Source: Streptomyces smyrnaeus (GTDB lineage Bacteria; Actinomycetota; Actinomycetes; Streptomycetales; Streptomycetaceae). Taken from it: 64,000 nucleotides of DNA. Where the stretch lies: positions 206,322-270,321 of the forward strand of contig NZ_JAFFZM010000010.1 in the NCBI RefSeq assembly GCF_017676345.1, written 5' to 3'. Within the stretch, counting starts at the first letter, position 1; each line of letters opens with the position of its first letter. The notes under the pieces are model-generated. The model had not been told where the DNA came from. It worked only from the letters and a program-made list of their open reading frames with translations, and did no database searches. Of this stretch, positions 49,071 to 57,475 are shown one piece after another. The translations under genes were made by a program, and so were the position numbers.

Positions 49071-50897
49071 TCAGCCCTGGTACAGCGCTTCTATCTCCGC
49101 CGCGTACGCCACTTCGATCGCCGCCCGCCGCAGCTTGAGCGAGGGCGTCAGCAGCCCGTCCTCCTCGGTGAAGGGCGTCGCCAGGATGCGGAACGTGCGG
49201 ATGGACTCCGCCTGGGAGACCTGGGTGTTCGCCGCGACGACCGCCCTGCGCATCTCCGTCTCCAGATCCTCGTCCCGCAGCAGCTCGGCCGGGTCCAGCT
49301 CCGGCTTGGCCCGCATGGCGAGCCAGTGCTGCACCGCCTCCTGGTCGAGGGTGAGCAGCGCCGAGATGTAGGGCCGGTCGTTGCCCAGCACCACGCACTG
49401 CCCGACGAGCGGGTGCTCGCGCACGCGCTCCTCCAGCAGGCCGGGGGAGACGCTCTTGCCGCTCGAAGTGACCAGGATCTCCTTCTTGCGACCGGTGATG
49501 GTCAGATAGCCGTCGTCGTCCAGGGTGCCCAGATCACCGGTGGCCAAGCAGCCGTCCCGCAGAGCGGCCTGGGTGGCGCGCGCGTTGTTCAGATAGCCGC
49601 CGAAGACATGGCCGCCGCGCAACAGGATCTCACCGTCCTCGGCTATCCGCACGGTGGTGCCGGGCACCGGCTGGCCGACGGTGCCGAAGCGGGGGCGCTC
49701 GGGCGGGTTGGCGACGGCCGCCGCCGTCGTCTCCGTCAGCCCGTACCCCTCGAAGATCCGCATGCCCGCCCCGTCGAAGAACAGCCCCAGCCGCCGCTCC
49801 ATCGCCGAGCCGCCCGACATGGCGTACCGGCACCGGCCGCCCAGGGCGTGGCGCAGCTTGCTGTAGACGAGCTTGTCGTACAGCTGGTGCTGCATCCGCA
49901 GCGAGGTGCCGGGACCCGGGCCGGTGCCGAACGCCTTGTGCTCCACCGCCTCGGCGTACCGGACCGCCACGTCCACGGCCTTGTCGAACGGGCCGAGCTT
50001 CCCCTCGGACTCGGCCTTGCGGCGCGCGCCCTGGAAGATCTTCTCGAACAGGTGCGGCACCGCTTGGACGAAGGTGGGCCGGAACGCCGCCAGGTCGGGC
50101 AGCAGCGCCCGTGCCGACATCTGCGGTTGGTGCCCCAGCTTGAGCCCGGCGCGTACCGCCGCGACCTCCACCATGCGGCCGAAGACGTGGGCCAGCGGCA
50201 GAAACAGCAGCAGCGAGCCCTGCTCACCGGCCTTGGCACTGAAGACCCGGTCGTACCGGGCGATGATGTTGTCGGTCTCGGCCATGAAGTTGGCGTGCGT
50301 GATCACACAGCCCTTGGGGCGGCCGGTGGTGCCGGAGGTGTAGATGACGGTCGCGACCGTGTCCGGGGTCAGCGCCAGCCGGTGCCGGTGGACGACCTCG
50401 TCCTCCAGATGCGCGCCGGCGGCCATCAGCTCCTGCACGGCGCCCGCGTCGAGCTGCCACAGCTTCTTCAGCCGCGGCAGGCCGTCGACCACCGAGCCGA
50501 CGGTCATCGCGTGGTCCTCGTGCTCGACCACCGCGGCCGTCACCTCGGCGTCGTGCAGCATCCACGCCACCTGCTCGGCCGAGGAGGTCGGATAGACGGG
50601 GACGGGCTGGGCGCCGACCGCCCACAGTGCGAAGTCCAGCAGCGTCCACTCGTAGCGCGTACGCGACATCAGCGCGACGCGGTCCCCGAACCGGACGCCT
50701 TGGGCCAGCAGCCCTTTGGCGACCGCCACCACCTCGTCCCGGAACCGGGCCGCCGGTACGTCCTGCCAGACGCCGTCCGCGTCCTTACGCGCCAGTAGCG
50801 GCAGATGCGGGGTCTGGTCGGCGTGCGCGAAGACGGCATCGGCCACCCCGCCCACCTGAGGTGCCGTTGCCAGGGCCGGAACGGTGAACTCGCGCAA
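49071..50897 (-). CDS. Long-chain fatty-acid--CoA ligase (AMP-binding, FadD15-like)
   Basis: This 608-residue adenylate-forming enzyme activates fatty acids to acyl-CoA. The phosphate-binding loop Tyr-Thr-Ser-Gly-Thr-Thr-Gly-Arg-Pro-Lys-Gly (about 190-200), the Gly-Leu-Thr-Glu-Thr motif, Thr-Gly-Asp-Leu-Gly and a Gly-Arg-Lys-Lys-Glu hinge are present. A C-terminal catalytic Lys lies in Leu-Lys-Leu-Arg-Arg. I chose TTG at 50897 because GAGGAG lies 8-9 nt before it and homologues start with the same Arg-Glu-Phe-Thr-Val-Pro. An ATG ten codons upstream has no ribosome site. Confidence 0.92.
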   Translation of the reverse strand: MREFTVPALATAPQVGGVADAVFAHADQTPHLPLLARKDADGVWQDVPAARFRDEVVAVAKGLLAQGVRFGDRVALMSRTRYEWTLLDFALWAVGAQPVPVYPTSSAEQVAWMLHDAEVTAAVVEHEDHAMTVGSVVDGLPRLKKLWQLDAGAVQELMAAGAHLEDEVVHRHRLALTPDTVATVIYTSGTTGRPKGCVITHANFMAETDNIIARYDRVFSAKAGEQGSLLLFLPLAHVFGRMVEVAAVRAGLKLGHQPQMSARALLPDLAAFRPTFVQAVPHLFEKIFQGARRKAESEGKLGPFDKAVDVAVRYAEAVEHKAFGTGPGPGTSLRMQHQLYDKLVYSKLRHALGGRCRYAMSGGSAMERRLGLFFDGAGMRIFEGYGLTETTAAAVANPPERPRFGTVGQPVPGTTVRIAEDGEILLRGGHVFGGYLNNARATQAALRDGCLATGDLGTLDDDGYLTITGRKKEILVTSSGKSVSPGLLEERVREHPLVGQCVVLGNDRPYISALLTLDQEAVQHWLAMRAKPELDPAELLRDEDLETEMRRAVVAANTQVSQAESIRTFRILATPFTEEDGLLTPSLKLRRAAIEVAYAAEIEALYQG

Positions 50898-51264
50898 AGA
50901 CTCTGCTCCTCGACTGCACAGTGACATGTGACACTGCGCGAGTGACCGTATCCGATCGGGCAGGTTGATCGGGAGGGGTGTCGGCGCAGGTCAGTCGGTC
51001 AATTGGGACAGTTCGTCGACGTGCTCACAGATGGCCGCGAGGTCGTTTCCCGACCCGTCCGGTTTCTGCACGGAACCTTCGCGAGCCGAATCGGACTGTT
51101 TGCGGGACACGAGGGTTACTGGGGGTAGGTGTGACACATGGGGCGTAGCCCGGACGGGGTGCAACGGTCGTGAGTGGCCGGGCGCGTCATGGGCCCGTCA
51201 GTGCCGTCGGCCGCACAACGGGCACTCGGGCCGCACCGGCCCGCGGCGGTGCTCGGTGGAGCCG
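50898..51264. other. 367-bp gap between the acyl-CoA ligase and fdhD
   Basis: This region is lower in GC around 50940-51130 than its flanks. It carries one plausible small ORF (50991-51110, minus strand). The rest (51111-51264) shows no gene I can support; it should hold the end of fdhD transcription and any promoter for the small ORF. The ligase promoter probably lies near 50900-50990. Confidence 0.4.
50991..51110 (-). CDS. Possible small protein (39 residues), unknown
   Basis: A minus-strand GTG-to-TGA frame encodes a hydrophilic peptide with an acidic helical C-terminus (Asp-Leu-Ala-Ala-Ile-Cys-Glu-His-Val-Asp-Glu-Leu). It is protein-like in composition, unlike the usual Arg/Pro-rich shadow frames. 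Against it: GC at codon third positions is about 74%, below the neighbours, and no ribosome site precedes the GTG. An in-frame GTG nine codons upstream is an alternative and could be leaderless. I do not recognise it. Confidence 0.33.
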   Translation of the reverse strand: MSRKQSDSAREGSVQKPDGSGNDLAAICEHVDELSQLTD

Positions 51265-52116
51265 TCAGCTGTTGCCCACCGGAAGGGACAGCCGGTGGGC
51301 GCCCGCGTAGATGTTCATCGAGGCGCCGCGCAGAAAGCCGACCAGGGTCAGGCCCGTCTCCTGGGCCAGGTCGACGGCGAGCGACGAGGGGGCCGAGACG
51401 GCGGCCAGCACCGGAATGCCCGCCATCACGGCCTTCTGCGCCAACTCGAACGAGGCGCGGCCCGAGACCATCAGCAGCGCGTCGCGCAGCGGCAGTGCGC
51501 CGTTCTGCGCCGCACGGCCCACCAGCTTGTCCACGGCGTTGTGCCGGCCCACGTCCTCCCGTACGTCGAGGAGTTCGCCGTCGGGCGAGAAGAGGGCGGC
51601 CGCGTGCAGTCCGCCCGTACGGTCGAAGACCCGTTGTGCGGCGCGCAGCCGGTCCGGCAGCCGGGCCAGCAGTTCGGTGCCGACGCCCAGCGGCCGGTCG
51701 CCGTCGAGTTCCCAGCGCGCCGTGGTGCGCACCGCCTCCAGGCTGGCCTTGCCGCACAGTCCGCACGAGGACGTGGTGTAGACGTTGCGCTCCAGCGTGC
51801 CGAGGTCGGGCGCCGGTACGTGCGGCGCCAGGCGTACGTCGACGGTGTTGTAGGTGCTGACGCCGTCCTCGTCGCGGGCGCTGTCGCAGTAGACGATCCC
51901 GGCGAGGTCGTCGGCCGCGGAGGCGATGACCCCCTCGCTGACCAGGAAGCCGGCCGCGAGGGCGAAGTCGTCGCCCGGGGTGCGCATGGTGACCGCCAGC
52001 GGCTTCCCGTCGAGGCGGATCTCCAGGGGCTCCTCGGTGACGAGGGTGTCGGGGCGCGTACTGAGCGCGCCGTCCCGGATCCGGATGACGGAGCGTCGTG
52101 TTGTGACCCTGCCCAT
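51265..52116 (-). CDS. fdhD: Formate dehydrogenase accessory sulfurtransferase FdhD
   Basis: This 283-residue protein transfers sulfur to the molybdenum/tungsten bis-pterin cofactor of formate dehydrogenase. The active-site loop Cys118-Gly-Leu-Cys121-Gly is present, along with Asp-Asp-Phe-Ala-Leu-Ala-Ala-Gly-Phe, Arg-Glu-Asp-Val-Gly-Arg-His-Asn-Ala and Val-Ser-Gly-Arg-Ala-Ser-Phe-Glu. Length and order are standard. No formate dehydrogenase subunit is in the window, so its client is elsewhere. It is divergent from the ROK gene over 199 bp. Confidence 0.94.
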   Translation of the reverse strand: MGRVTTRRSVIRIRDGALSTRPDTLVTEEPLEIRLDGKPLAVTMRTPGDDFALAAGFLVSEGVIASAADDLAGIVYCDSARDEDGVSTYNTVDVRLAPHVPAPDLGTLERNVYTTSSCGLCGKASLEAVRTTARWELDGDRPLGVGTELLARLPDRLRAAQRVFDRTGGLHAAALFSPDGELLDVREDVGRHNAVDKLVGRAAQNGALPLRDALLMVSGRASFELAQKAVMAGIPVLAAVSAPSSLAVDLAQETGLTLVGFLRGASMNIYAGAHRLSLPVGNS

Positions 52117-52160
52117 GACCTCACCCCGGTGGTCCGAACCTCCGATGGTCCGACCCTAAT

Positions 52161-52177
52161 GGAACGCTCGGCGTTCC
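52161..52177. promoter_or_regulatory. Inverted repeat in the fdhD-ROK intergenic region
   Basis: GGAACGC and GCGTTCC form a perfect 7-bp inverted repeat with a 3-bp centre. It lies 45 bp upstream of fdhD and 139 bp upstream of the ROK gene. It is a candidate operator for either gene. Confidence 0.4.
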
Positions 52178-52189
52178 GTGCACCGAGGC

Positions 52190-52240
52190 TTTGTCCATTC
52201 TCGGGAAGAAGTCGAACCAGTTCATGCAGAACTTCTTCCC
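52190..52240. promoter_or_regulatory. Compound operator candidate upstream of the ROK repressor
   Basis: TTTGTCC-N7-GGAAGAA (52190-52210) resembles the better palindrome at 59887-59907. Overlapping it, GGGAAGAAGT (52203-52212) and ACTTCTTCCC (52231-52240) form a perfect 10-bp inverted repeat with an 18-bp spacer that itself contains GAAC-CA-GTTC. The layout suits autoregulation by the ROK protein. Confidence 0.45.
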
Positions 52241-52315
52241 AACCCCGGCCGCCACTGCTACGTTCCCCGTGCATTCCCGGACGCGACGCCGACACGGACG
52301 GCTGGAGGGGTAGCG

Positions 52316-53506
52316 GTGAGGCGCATGACTGCACGGCCCGCGAACGCGCACCAGGCGCGGCTGCTCCGCCTGCTGCGTGACGGCGGCCCCAGGTCACGCG
52401 CCGAACTCGGGGACCGCGTCGACCTGTCCCGCTCAAAGCTGGCCGTCGAGGTCGACCGGCTGCTGGAGACGGGGCTGGTCGTCGCGGACGGTCTCGCCGC
52501 CTCGCGCGGCGGGCGCCGCTCGCACAACATCCGGCTCGCACCCGGACTCCGCTTTCTGGGCGTCGACATCGGCGCCACCTCCATCGACGTCGCCGTCACC
52601 AACCCCGAGCTGGAGATCCTCGGCCATCTCAACCAGCCGATGGACGTCCGCGAGGGACCGGTCGCGGTCTTCGACCAGGTGCTGGCGATGGTGGCCAAGC
52701 TGCGGGACAGCGGGGTCGCCGAGGGGTTCGACGGCGCGGGTATCGGGGTGCCCGGCCCCGTCCGCTTCCCGGAGGGTGTGCCGGTGGCGCCGCCGATCAT
52801 GCCCGGCTGGGACGGCTTCCCCGTCCGGGAGGCGCTCAGCCAGGAGCTGGGGTGCCCGGTCATGGTCGACAACGATGTGAACCTGATGGCCATGGGCGAG
52901 ATGCAGGCCGGAGTCGCCCGCTCGGTGCGCGACTTCTTCTGCGTCAAGATCGGCACCGGCATCGGCTGCGGCATCGTCGTCGGCGGCGATGTGCACCGCG
53001 GAACCACCGGCAGCGCCGGCGACATCGGGCACATCCAGGTCGAACCCGACGGCCGCCAGTGCGCCTGCGGCAACCGGGGCTGCCTGGAGGCCTACTTCGG
53101 CGGCGCCGCGCTGGCGCGGGACGCCGAGGCGGCGGCCCGTGAGGGGCGCTCGCCGGAACTGGCCCGGCTGCTGGAGGACAACGGCCGCCTCGGCGCCGCC
53201 GACATCGCCACCGCCGCCTCCGCGGGGGACGGCACCAGTCTGGACCTCATCCGCGACGGCGGCGCCCGGGTGGGCCAGGTCATCGCGGGGCTCGTCAGCT
53301 TCTTCAACCCCGGCCTGGTCGTCATCGGCGGCGGCGTCACCGGGCTGGGCCACACCCTGCTCGCCAGCATCCGCACCCAGGTCTACCGCCAGTCGCTGCC
53401 GTTGGCGACCGGCAACCTTCCCATCGTCCTGGGCGAGTTGGGCCAGGTCGCGGGGGTGACGGGCGCGGCCCGGCTCACCAGCGACCACCTGTTCTCGCCC
53501 GCGTAG
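52316..53506 (+). CDS. ROK-family transcriptional repressor
   Basis: This 396-residue ROK regulator has an N-terminal winged HTH (about 8-65: Leu-Leu-Arg-Leu-Leu-Arg, Ser-Arg-Ala-Glu-Leu, Leu-Ser-Arg-Ser-Lys). The ROK sugar-kinase-like domain has Asp-Ile-Gly-Ala-Thr (phosphate loop), Gly-Thr-Gly-Ile-Gly-Cys-Gly and the zinc motif Cys-Ala-Cys-Gly-x-x-Gly-Cys-Leu-Glu preceded by Gly-His-Ile. It probably senses the sugar imported by the ABC system directly downstream and represses that operon. GTG at 52316, behind GGAGGGG, was chosen; the ATG three codons later is possible. Confidence 0.93.
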   Translation: MRRMTARPANAHQARLLRLLRDGGPRSRAELGDRVDLSRSKLAVEVDRLLETGLVVADGLAASRGGRRSHNIRLAPGLRFLGVDIGATSIDVAVTNPELEILGHLNQPMDVREGPVAVFDQVLAMVAKLRDSGVAEGFDGAGIGVPGPVRFPEGVPVAPPIMPGWDGFPVREALSQELGCPVMVDNDVNLMAMGEMQAGVARSVRDFFCVKIGTGIGCGIVVGGDVHRGTTGSAGDIGHIQVEPDGRQCACGNRGCLEAYFGGAALARDAEAAAREGRSPELARLLEDNGRLGAADIATAASAGDGTSLDLIRDGGARVGQVIAGLVSFFNPGLVVIGGGVTGLGHTLLASIRTQVYRQSLPLATGNLPIVLGELGQVAGVTGAARLTSDHLFSPA

Positions 53507-53706
53507 CCCACCCCGACGTCGGCGCTTTCCACCGACGCCCCCCGGCACAGCACTCGGCACAGCCCCGCGCACAGCACCAGGCACCGACCGGCACCATCCC
53601 GCCCCACCAGTACGACGCACAGCGCAGCGCCCTGCACCGCCCGCTTTCGCCCTGCACCGCTACCGCACAGCGAGTCCCGTACGGCCCCCTGGGACGGAGG
53701 TCCTGC
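53507..53706 (+). other. C/A-rich leader of the sugar ABC operon (200 bp)
   Basis: No gene is seen. Recurrent CAGCRC and GGCACC-type units make 53540-53660 strikingly poor in G-starting stems on the sense strand and probably unstructured as RNA. I found no clear copy of the TTTGTCC site here. A GGGACGGAGG ribosome site precedes the ATPase gene. Confidence 0.4.
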
Positions 53707-55206
53707 ATGCCCCTGTTGACGATGTCCTCGATCACCAAGTCGTTCCCCGGTGTCCGTGCGCTCGACGGTGTCGACATCGACGTCGAGGAAGGCGAGGTGC
53801 ACTGCCTGCTCGGCCAGAACGGGGCGGGCAAATCCACGCTCATCAAAGTGCTCGCGGGCGCCCACCAGCCCGACAGCGGCGACATCACCTGGCAGGGCAG
53901 GCCGGTGCGGCTGACCAGTCCGGTCTCCGCGATGCGGCTGGGCATCGCCACCATCTACCAGGAGCTCGACCTGGTGGAGCACGTGTCCGTGGCCGAGAAC
54001 GTCTTCCTCGGCCACGAGATCGCCACCCGCGGCATCGTCCGCCCCCGCGAGGCGCGGGCCCGCACCGCTGAACTGCTGGCCCGGCTCGGACACCCCGAGA
54101 TCGATCCGGCGGCGCTGGTGGGCTCCCTCTCAGCGGCCGGCGCACAGGTCGTGTCCATGGCGCGCGCCCTCTCGCACGACGTACGGCTGATCATCATGGA
54201 CGAGCCGTCGGCGGCGCTCGATCCCGACGAGGTCGACAACCTCTTCCGGATCGTGGGGGATCTGACCGCGGACGGCGTCGCCGTCGTCTACATCTCCCAC
54301 CGGCTGGAGGAGATCCGCCGCATCGGCGACCGTGTCTCCGTCCTCAAGGACGGCCGGGTCGCGGCGCGCGACCTGCCGGCGCGCACCACGCCCACCGAGG
54401 AACTCGTCGCCCGGATGACGGGCCGGAACGTGGAGTACGCCTTCCCCGAGCCGACGGTCGACGACGCGCCGCCTGCCGAGCCGGTTCTCGTCGCCGAAGG
54501 GCTGGCGCGCCAGGGCGAGTTCGAGCCGCTCGATCTGGAACTGCGCCCCGGCGAGATCGTCGGCCTGGCGGGGCTGGTGGGGTCCGGCCGCTCGGAGCTG
54601 CTGGAGACGCTGTACGGCGCGCGCCGCCCCACCGCCGGGCGGGTCCTGGTGGACGGCAAGCCGCTGCGGCCCGGCAGCATCGTGGCCGCCGTACGCGCCG
54701 GTATCGGGCTGGCACCCGAGGAGCGCAAGTCCCAGGCGCTGCTGATGCTGGAGTCCGTCACCCGCAACGTGTCCGTCTCCTCGCTGCCCCGCTTCTCCCG
54801 CGGCGGCTGGCTCGACCGGGCGCGGGAGCGGGCCGAGGCCCGCCGGCACACCCGTGAGCTGGGGCTCAGCCCCGACGACCCCGAGCGGCCGGTGCGCACC
54901 TTCTCCGGCGGCAACCAGCAGAAGGCCGTGCTCGCCCGCTGGCTGCTGCGCGGCTGCCGGGTGCTGCTGCTGGACGAGCCGACCCGCGGCGTGGACGTCG
55001 GCGCGCGCGCCGAGTTGTACGCCGTCATCCGGCGGCTCGCCGATTCCGGGGTGTGCGTGCTGCTCGTCTCCAGCGAGCTGCCCGAGGTTCTCGGCCTCGC
55101 CGACCGGGTGCTGGTCCTCCGCGAGGGCCGCGTCGTCCACAGCGCTCCCTCCCACGAACTGGACGAGCACCGGGTGCTCGACCTGGTGATGCGGAGCCCC
55201 GCATGA
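53707..55206 (+). CDS. Sugar ABC transporter ATP-binding protein (RbsA-type)
   Basis: This 499-residue ATPase has two tandem ABC domains typical of CUT2 (ribose/xylose-type) importers. The first has Gly-Gln-Asn-Gly-Ala-Gly-Lys-Ser-Thr, a degenerate signature Leu-Ser-Ala-Ala-Gly-Ala-Gln and Ile-Met-Asp-Glu-Pro. The second lacks a normal Walker A (Gly-Leu-Val-Gly-Ser-Gly-Arg-Ser) but has the full signature Phe-Ser-Gly-Gly-Asn-Gln-Gln and Leu-Asp-Glu-Pro. That asymmetry is normal for RbsA-type proteins. It energises uptake by the permease and binding protein encoded just downstream. Confidence 0.95.
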   Translation: MPLLTMSSITKSFPGVRALDGVDIDVEEGEVHCLLGQNGAGKSTLIKVLAGAHQPDSGDITWQGRPVRLTSPVSAMRLGIATIYQELDLVEHVSVAENVFLGHEIATRGIVRPREARARTAELLARLGHPEIDPAALVGSLSAAGAQVVSMARALSHDVRLIIMDEPSAALDPDEVDNLFRIVGDLTADGVAVVYISHRLEEIRRIGDRVSVLKDGRVAARDLPARTTPTEELVARMTGRNVEYAFPEPTVDDAPPAEPVLVAEGLARQGEFEPLDLELRPGEIVGLAGLVGSGRSELLETLYGARRPTAGRVLVDGKPLRPGSIVAAVRAGIGLAPEERKSQALLMLESVTRNVSVSSLPRFSRGGWLDRARERAEARRHTRELGLSPDDPERPVRTFSGGNQQKAVLARWLLRGCRVLLLDEPTRGVDVGARAELYAVIRRLADSGVCVLLVSSELPEVLGLADRVLVLREGRVVHSAPSHELDEHRVLDLVMRSPA

Positions 55207-55285
55207 GGGCGCGCTCCCTGCCCGCGGACAGCGACGGCGAGTCCGCACCCAACCACCGGTCCTCCCACCCGAGAGGTGACCTTCC

Positions 55286-56296
55286 ATGAACTCACCCGCA
55301 GGCGTGGCCCGTACGCCGAAACCGGCGCCGCCCCCGGCCAAGGACGGTCCGACCAAGCGCCGGGTGCCCTTCGACGTACGGCAACTCTCCCTCATCGGCG
55401 TACTGCTCGCGCTGGCGGTCGTCGGGGCGATCACCAAGCCGGACGAGTTCCTGGCGGGGGAGAACCTGCGTCTGATCCTCACCCAGGCGTCCGTCATCGG
55501 CGTCGTCACCGTCGGGGTCACCTTCGTGATCATCGGCGGCGGTATCGATCTGTCCGTCGGTGCGATCGTCGCGCTGGCCTCCGTGTGGGCGACGACGGTG
55601 GCCACCCAGGACTTCGGACTCGGCGGCATGCTGCTGTGCAGTGTGCTGGTCGGCGTCGGCTGCGGCCTGGTCAACGGGCTGCTGATCGCCTACGGGCCGA
55701 TGGTGCCCTTCATCGCCACCCTCGCCATGCTGGCCTCGGCCCGCGGCCTGGCACTGCAGATCAGCGACGGCAAGACACAGGTCGTCACCGTCGAGTCCGT
55801 GCTGGACCTGGGCGTCAAGGACTCCTACGTGCTGGGCGTCCCGCCGATCGTGCTCGTCTTCGCCGTCGTCTGCGTCCTGGGCTGGCTGCTGCTCAACCGC
55901 ACCACGTTCGGCCGTCGCACCGTGGCCGTCGGCGGCAACGCGGAGGCCTCCCGGCTGGCGGGCATCGCCGTCAAACGGCAGCGGCTGCTGCTGTATCTGC
56001 TCTCCGGGCTGTGCTGCGGCATCGCCGCGTTCATGCTGGTGATCCTCACCGGCTCGGGCCAGAACACCAACGGCAACCTGTACGAACTCGACGCCATCGC
56101 CGCGGCGATCATCGGCGGCACGCTGCTCAGCGGCGGTCGCGGCACCATCCTCGGCTCGGTGCTCGGCGTCCTGGTCTTCACCACCATCACCAACCTGTTC
56201 GCCCTCAACAACCTCCAGACGGACATCCAGCAGATCGCCAAGGGCGCGATCATCGTCGCGGCCGTCCTGGTCCAGAAGGGTCGTTCCTCCTCATGA
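55286..56296 (+). CDS. Sugar ABC transporter permease (RbsC-type)
   Basis: This 336-residue CUT2-type permease has about 8-10 membrane helices, the Gly-Gly-Gly-Ile-Asp-Leu-Ser-Val-Gly segment after helix 2 (about 88-96) and the cytoplasmic coupling motif Asn-Ala-Glu-Ala-Ser-Arg-Leu-Ala-Gly-Ile near 222. A single such permease normally forms a homodimer with RbsA-type ATPase. Its stop shares an ATGA overlap with the binding-protein gene. There are 79 bp between it and the ATPase gene, including a good GAGAGGTGA-type site. Confidence 0.95.
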   Translation: MNSPAGVARTPKPAPPPAKDGPTKRRVPFDVRQLSLIGVLLALAVVGAITKPDEFLAGENLRLILTQASVIGVVTVGVTFVIIGGGIDLSVGAIVALASVWATTVATQDFGLGGMLLCSVLVGVGCGLVNGLLIAYGPMVPFIATLAMLASARGLALQISDGKTQVVTVESVLDLGVKDSYVLGVPPIVLVFAVVCVLGWLLLNRTTFGRRTVAVGGNAEASRLAGIAVKRQRLLLYLLSGLCCGIAAFMLVILTGSGQNTNGNLYELDAIAAAIIGGTLLSGGRGTILGSVLGVLVFTTITNLFALNNLQTDIQQIAKGAIIVAAVLVQKGRSSS

Positions 56297-57354
56297 CTGA
56301 CAACCCACGCGCACCCCGTACGGCAACCAGCCGCAGAAACATGCTCTTCGGCACCGCGGCAGCGGGCGCGGCCCTGCTGGCCGCGGGCTGCACCAGCAAC
56401 GAGAACAACGACGACAGCAAGGAGTCGGCGGGCGCCGACGTCGCCGACTCCAAGCCCGGCAAGAAGGTCACCATCGGCTTCGCCGGGCCGCAGGCCGACC
56501 ACGGCTGGCTCAACGCCATCACCACCCAGGCCAAGAACCGGGCCGAGAAGTACCAGGACGTCACCCTGGAGGCCACCGAGGGCTCCAACGACAACGCCAC
56601 CCAGGTCGGCCAGATCGAGACGCTCATCAACAAGAAGGTCGACGTGCTCGTCGTGCTGCCGGCCGACGGCAAGGCGCTCACCCAGGTCGGCCTCAAGGCG
56701 ATGCGCGCCGGGATACCCGTCGTCAACCTCGACCGGATCTTCTCCTCGCAGCAGGCGTACCGCTGCTGGATCGGGGGCGACAACTACGGCATGGGCCTCA
56801 ACGCCGGGCACTACATCGGCGAACAGCTCAAGGACAAGAAGAACGCCAAGGTCGTCGAACTGGCCGGGATCGACAGCCTGGAGCTGACCCAGGAGCGCAC
56901 CAAGGGATTCGACGACGCGCTCAAGAACTACCCCAACATCAAGAAGGTCGCCCGGCAGGCCGCCGAGTTCACCGTCGAGTCCGGGCAGAAGAAGATGTCC
57001 CAACTCCTCCAGGCGCAAAGCAGCTTCGACGCGCTGTGGAACCACGACGACGACCAGGGCGTCGGCGCCGAGCGCGCCATCAAGCAGGCCGGCCGGGACG
57101 AGTTCCTGATGGTCGGCGGCGCCGGCTCCAAGCGCGTCATGCAGGCCATCAAGGACGACGACAGCGTCGTCAAGGCGACCGTCCTCTACCCGCCGACCAT
57201 GGCCGCCTCCGCCATCGACCTGGCCCGCGCGCTCGGCCAGGGCAAGGGCATCGCCGGTATGGCCGAGTACGAGATCCCCGCCCACGTCACGCTCTACTCG
57301 GCGGTGGTGACCAAGAAGAACGTCGACGAGTACCTCCCGATCGGCTTCACCTGA
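56293..57354 (+). CDS. Sugar ABC transporter substrate-binding lipoprotein (RbsB-type)
   Basis: This 353-residue extracellular lipoprotein has an N-terminal Ser-Arg-Arg-Asn-Met-Leu-Phe that suggests Tat export and the lipobox Leu-Ala-Ala-Gly-Cys (Cys at about 36). A periplasmic-binding-protein-like type 1 fold follows (Thr-Ile-Gly-Phe-Ala-Gly-Pro, Asp-Val-Leu-Val-Val-Leu-Pro-Ala-Asp-Gly). It captures a sugar for the CUT2 importer. The predicted ligand group is simple or rare sugars, myo-inositol or disaccharide derivatives; the pocket residues do not settle it. Confidence 0.93.
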   Translation: MTDNPRAPRTATSRRNMLFGTAAAGAALLAAGCTSNENNDDSKESAGADVADSKPGKKVTIGFAGPQADHGWLNAITTQAKNRAEKYQDVTLEATEGSNDNATQVGQIETLINKKVDVLVVLPADGKALTQVGLKAMRAGIPVVNLDRIFSSQQAYRCWIGGDNYGMGLNAGHYIGEQLKDKKNAKVVELAGIDSLELTQERTKGFDDALKNYPNIKKVARQAAEFTVESGQKKMSQLLQAQSSFDALWNHDDDQGVGAERAIKQAGRDEFLMVGGAGSKRVMQAIKDDDSVVKATVLYPPTMAASAIDLARALGQGKGIAGMAEYEIPAHVTLYSAVVTKKNVDEYLPIGFT

Positions 57355-57430
57355 CAGTGCGGGCCCTCGGCCCTGCCCGCCGGGGCCGTCCGCCGCACAG
57401 CCCCGACCGCTGACGCAGATCTGCGGGTAC

Positions 57431-57451
57431 CCCCCGGCCGACGGCCGGGGG
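57431..57451 (+). terminator. Hairpin between the ABC genes and the oxidoreductase gene
   Basis: CCCCCGGCC and GGCCGGGGG pair over 9 bp with a GAC loop, 77 bp after the binding-protein stop and 25 bp before the oxidoreductase start. It may attenuate read-through, lowering downstream enzyme expression relative to the transporter. Confidence 0.6.
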
Positions 57452-57475
57452 AGACCCCGAAGAGGGAGGACCTCA

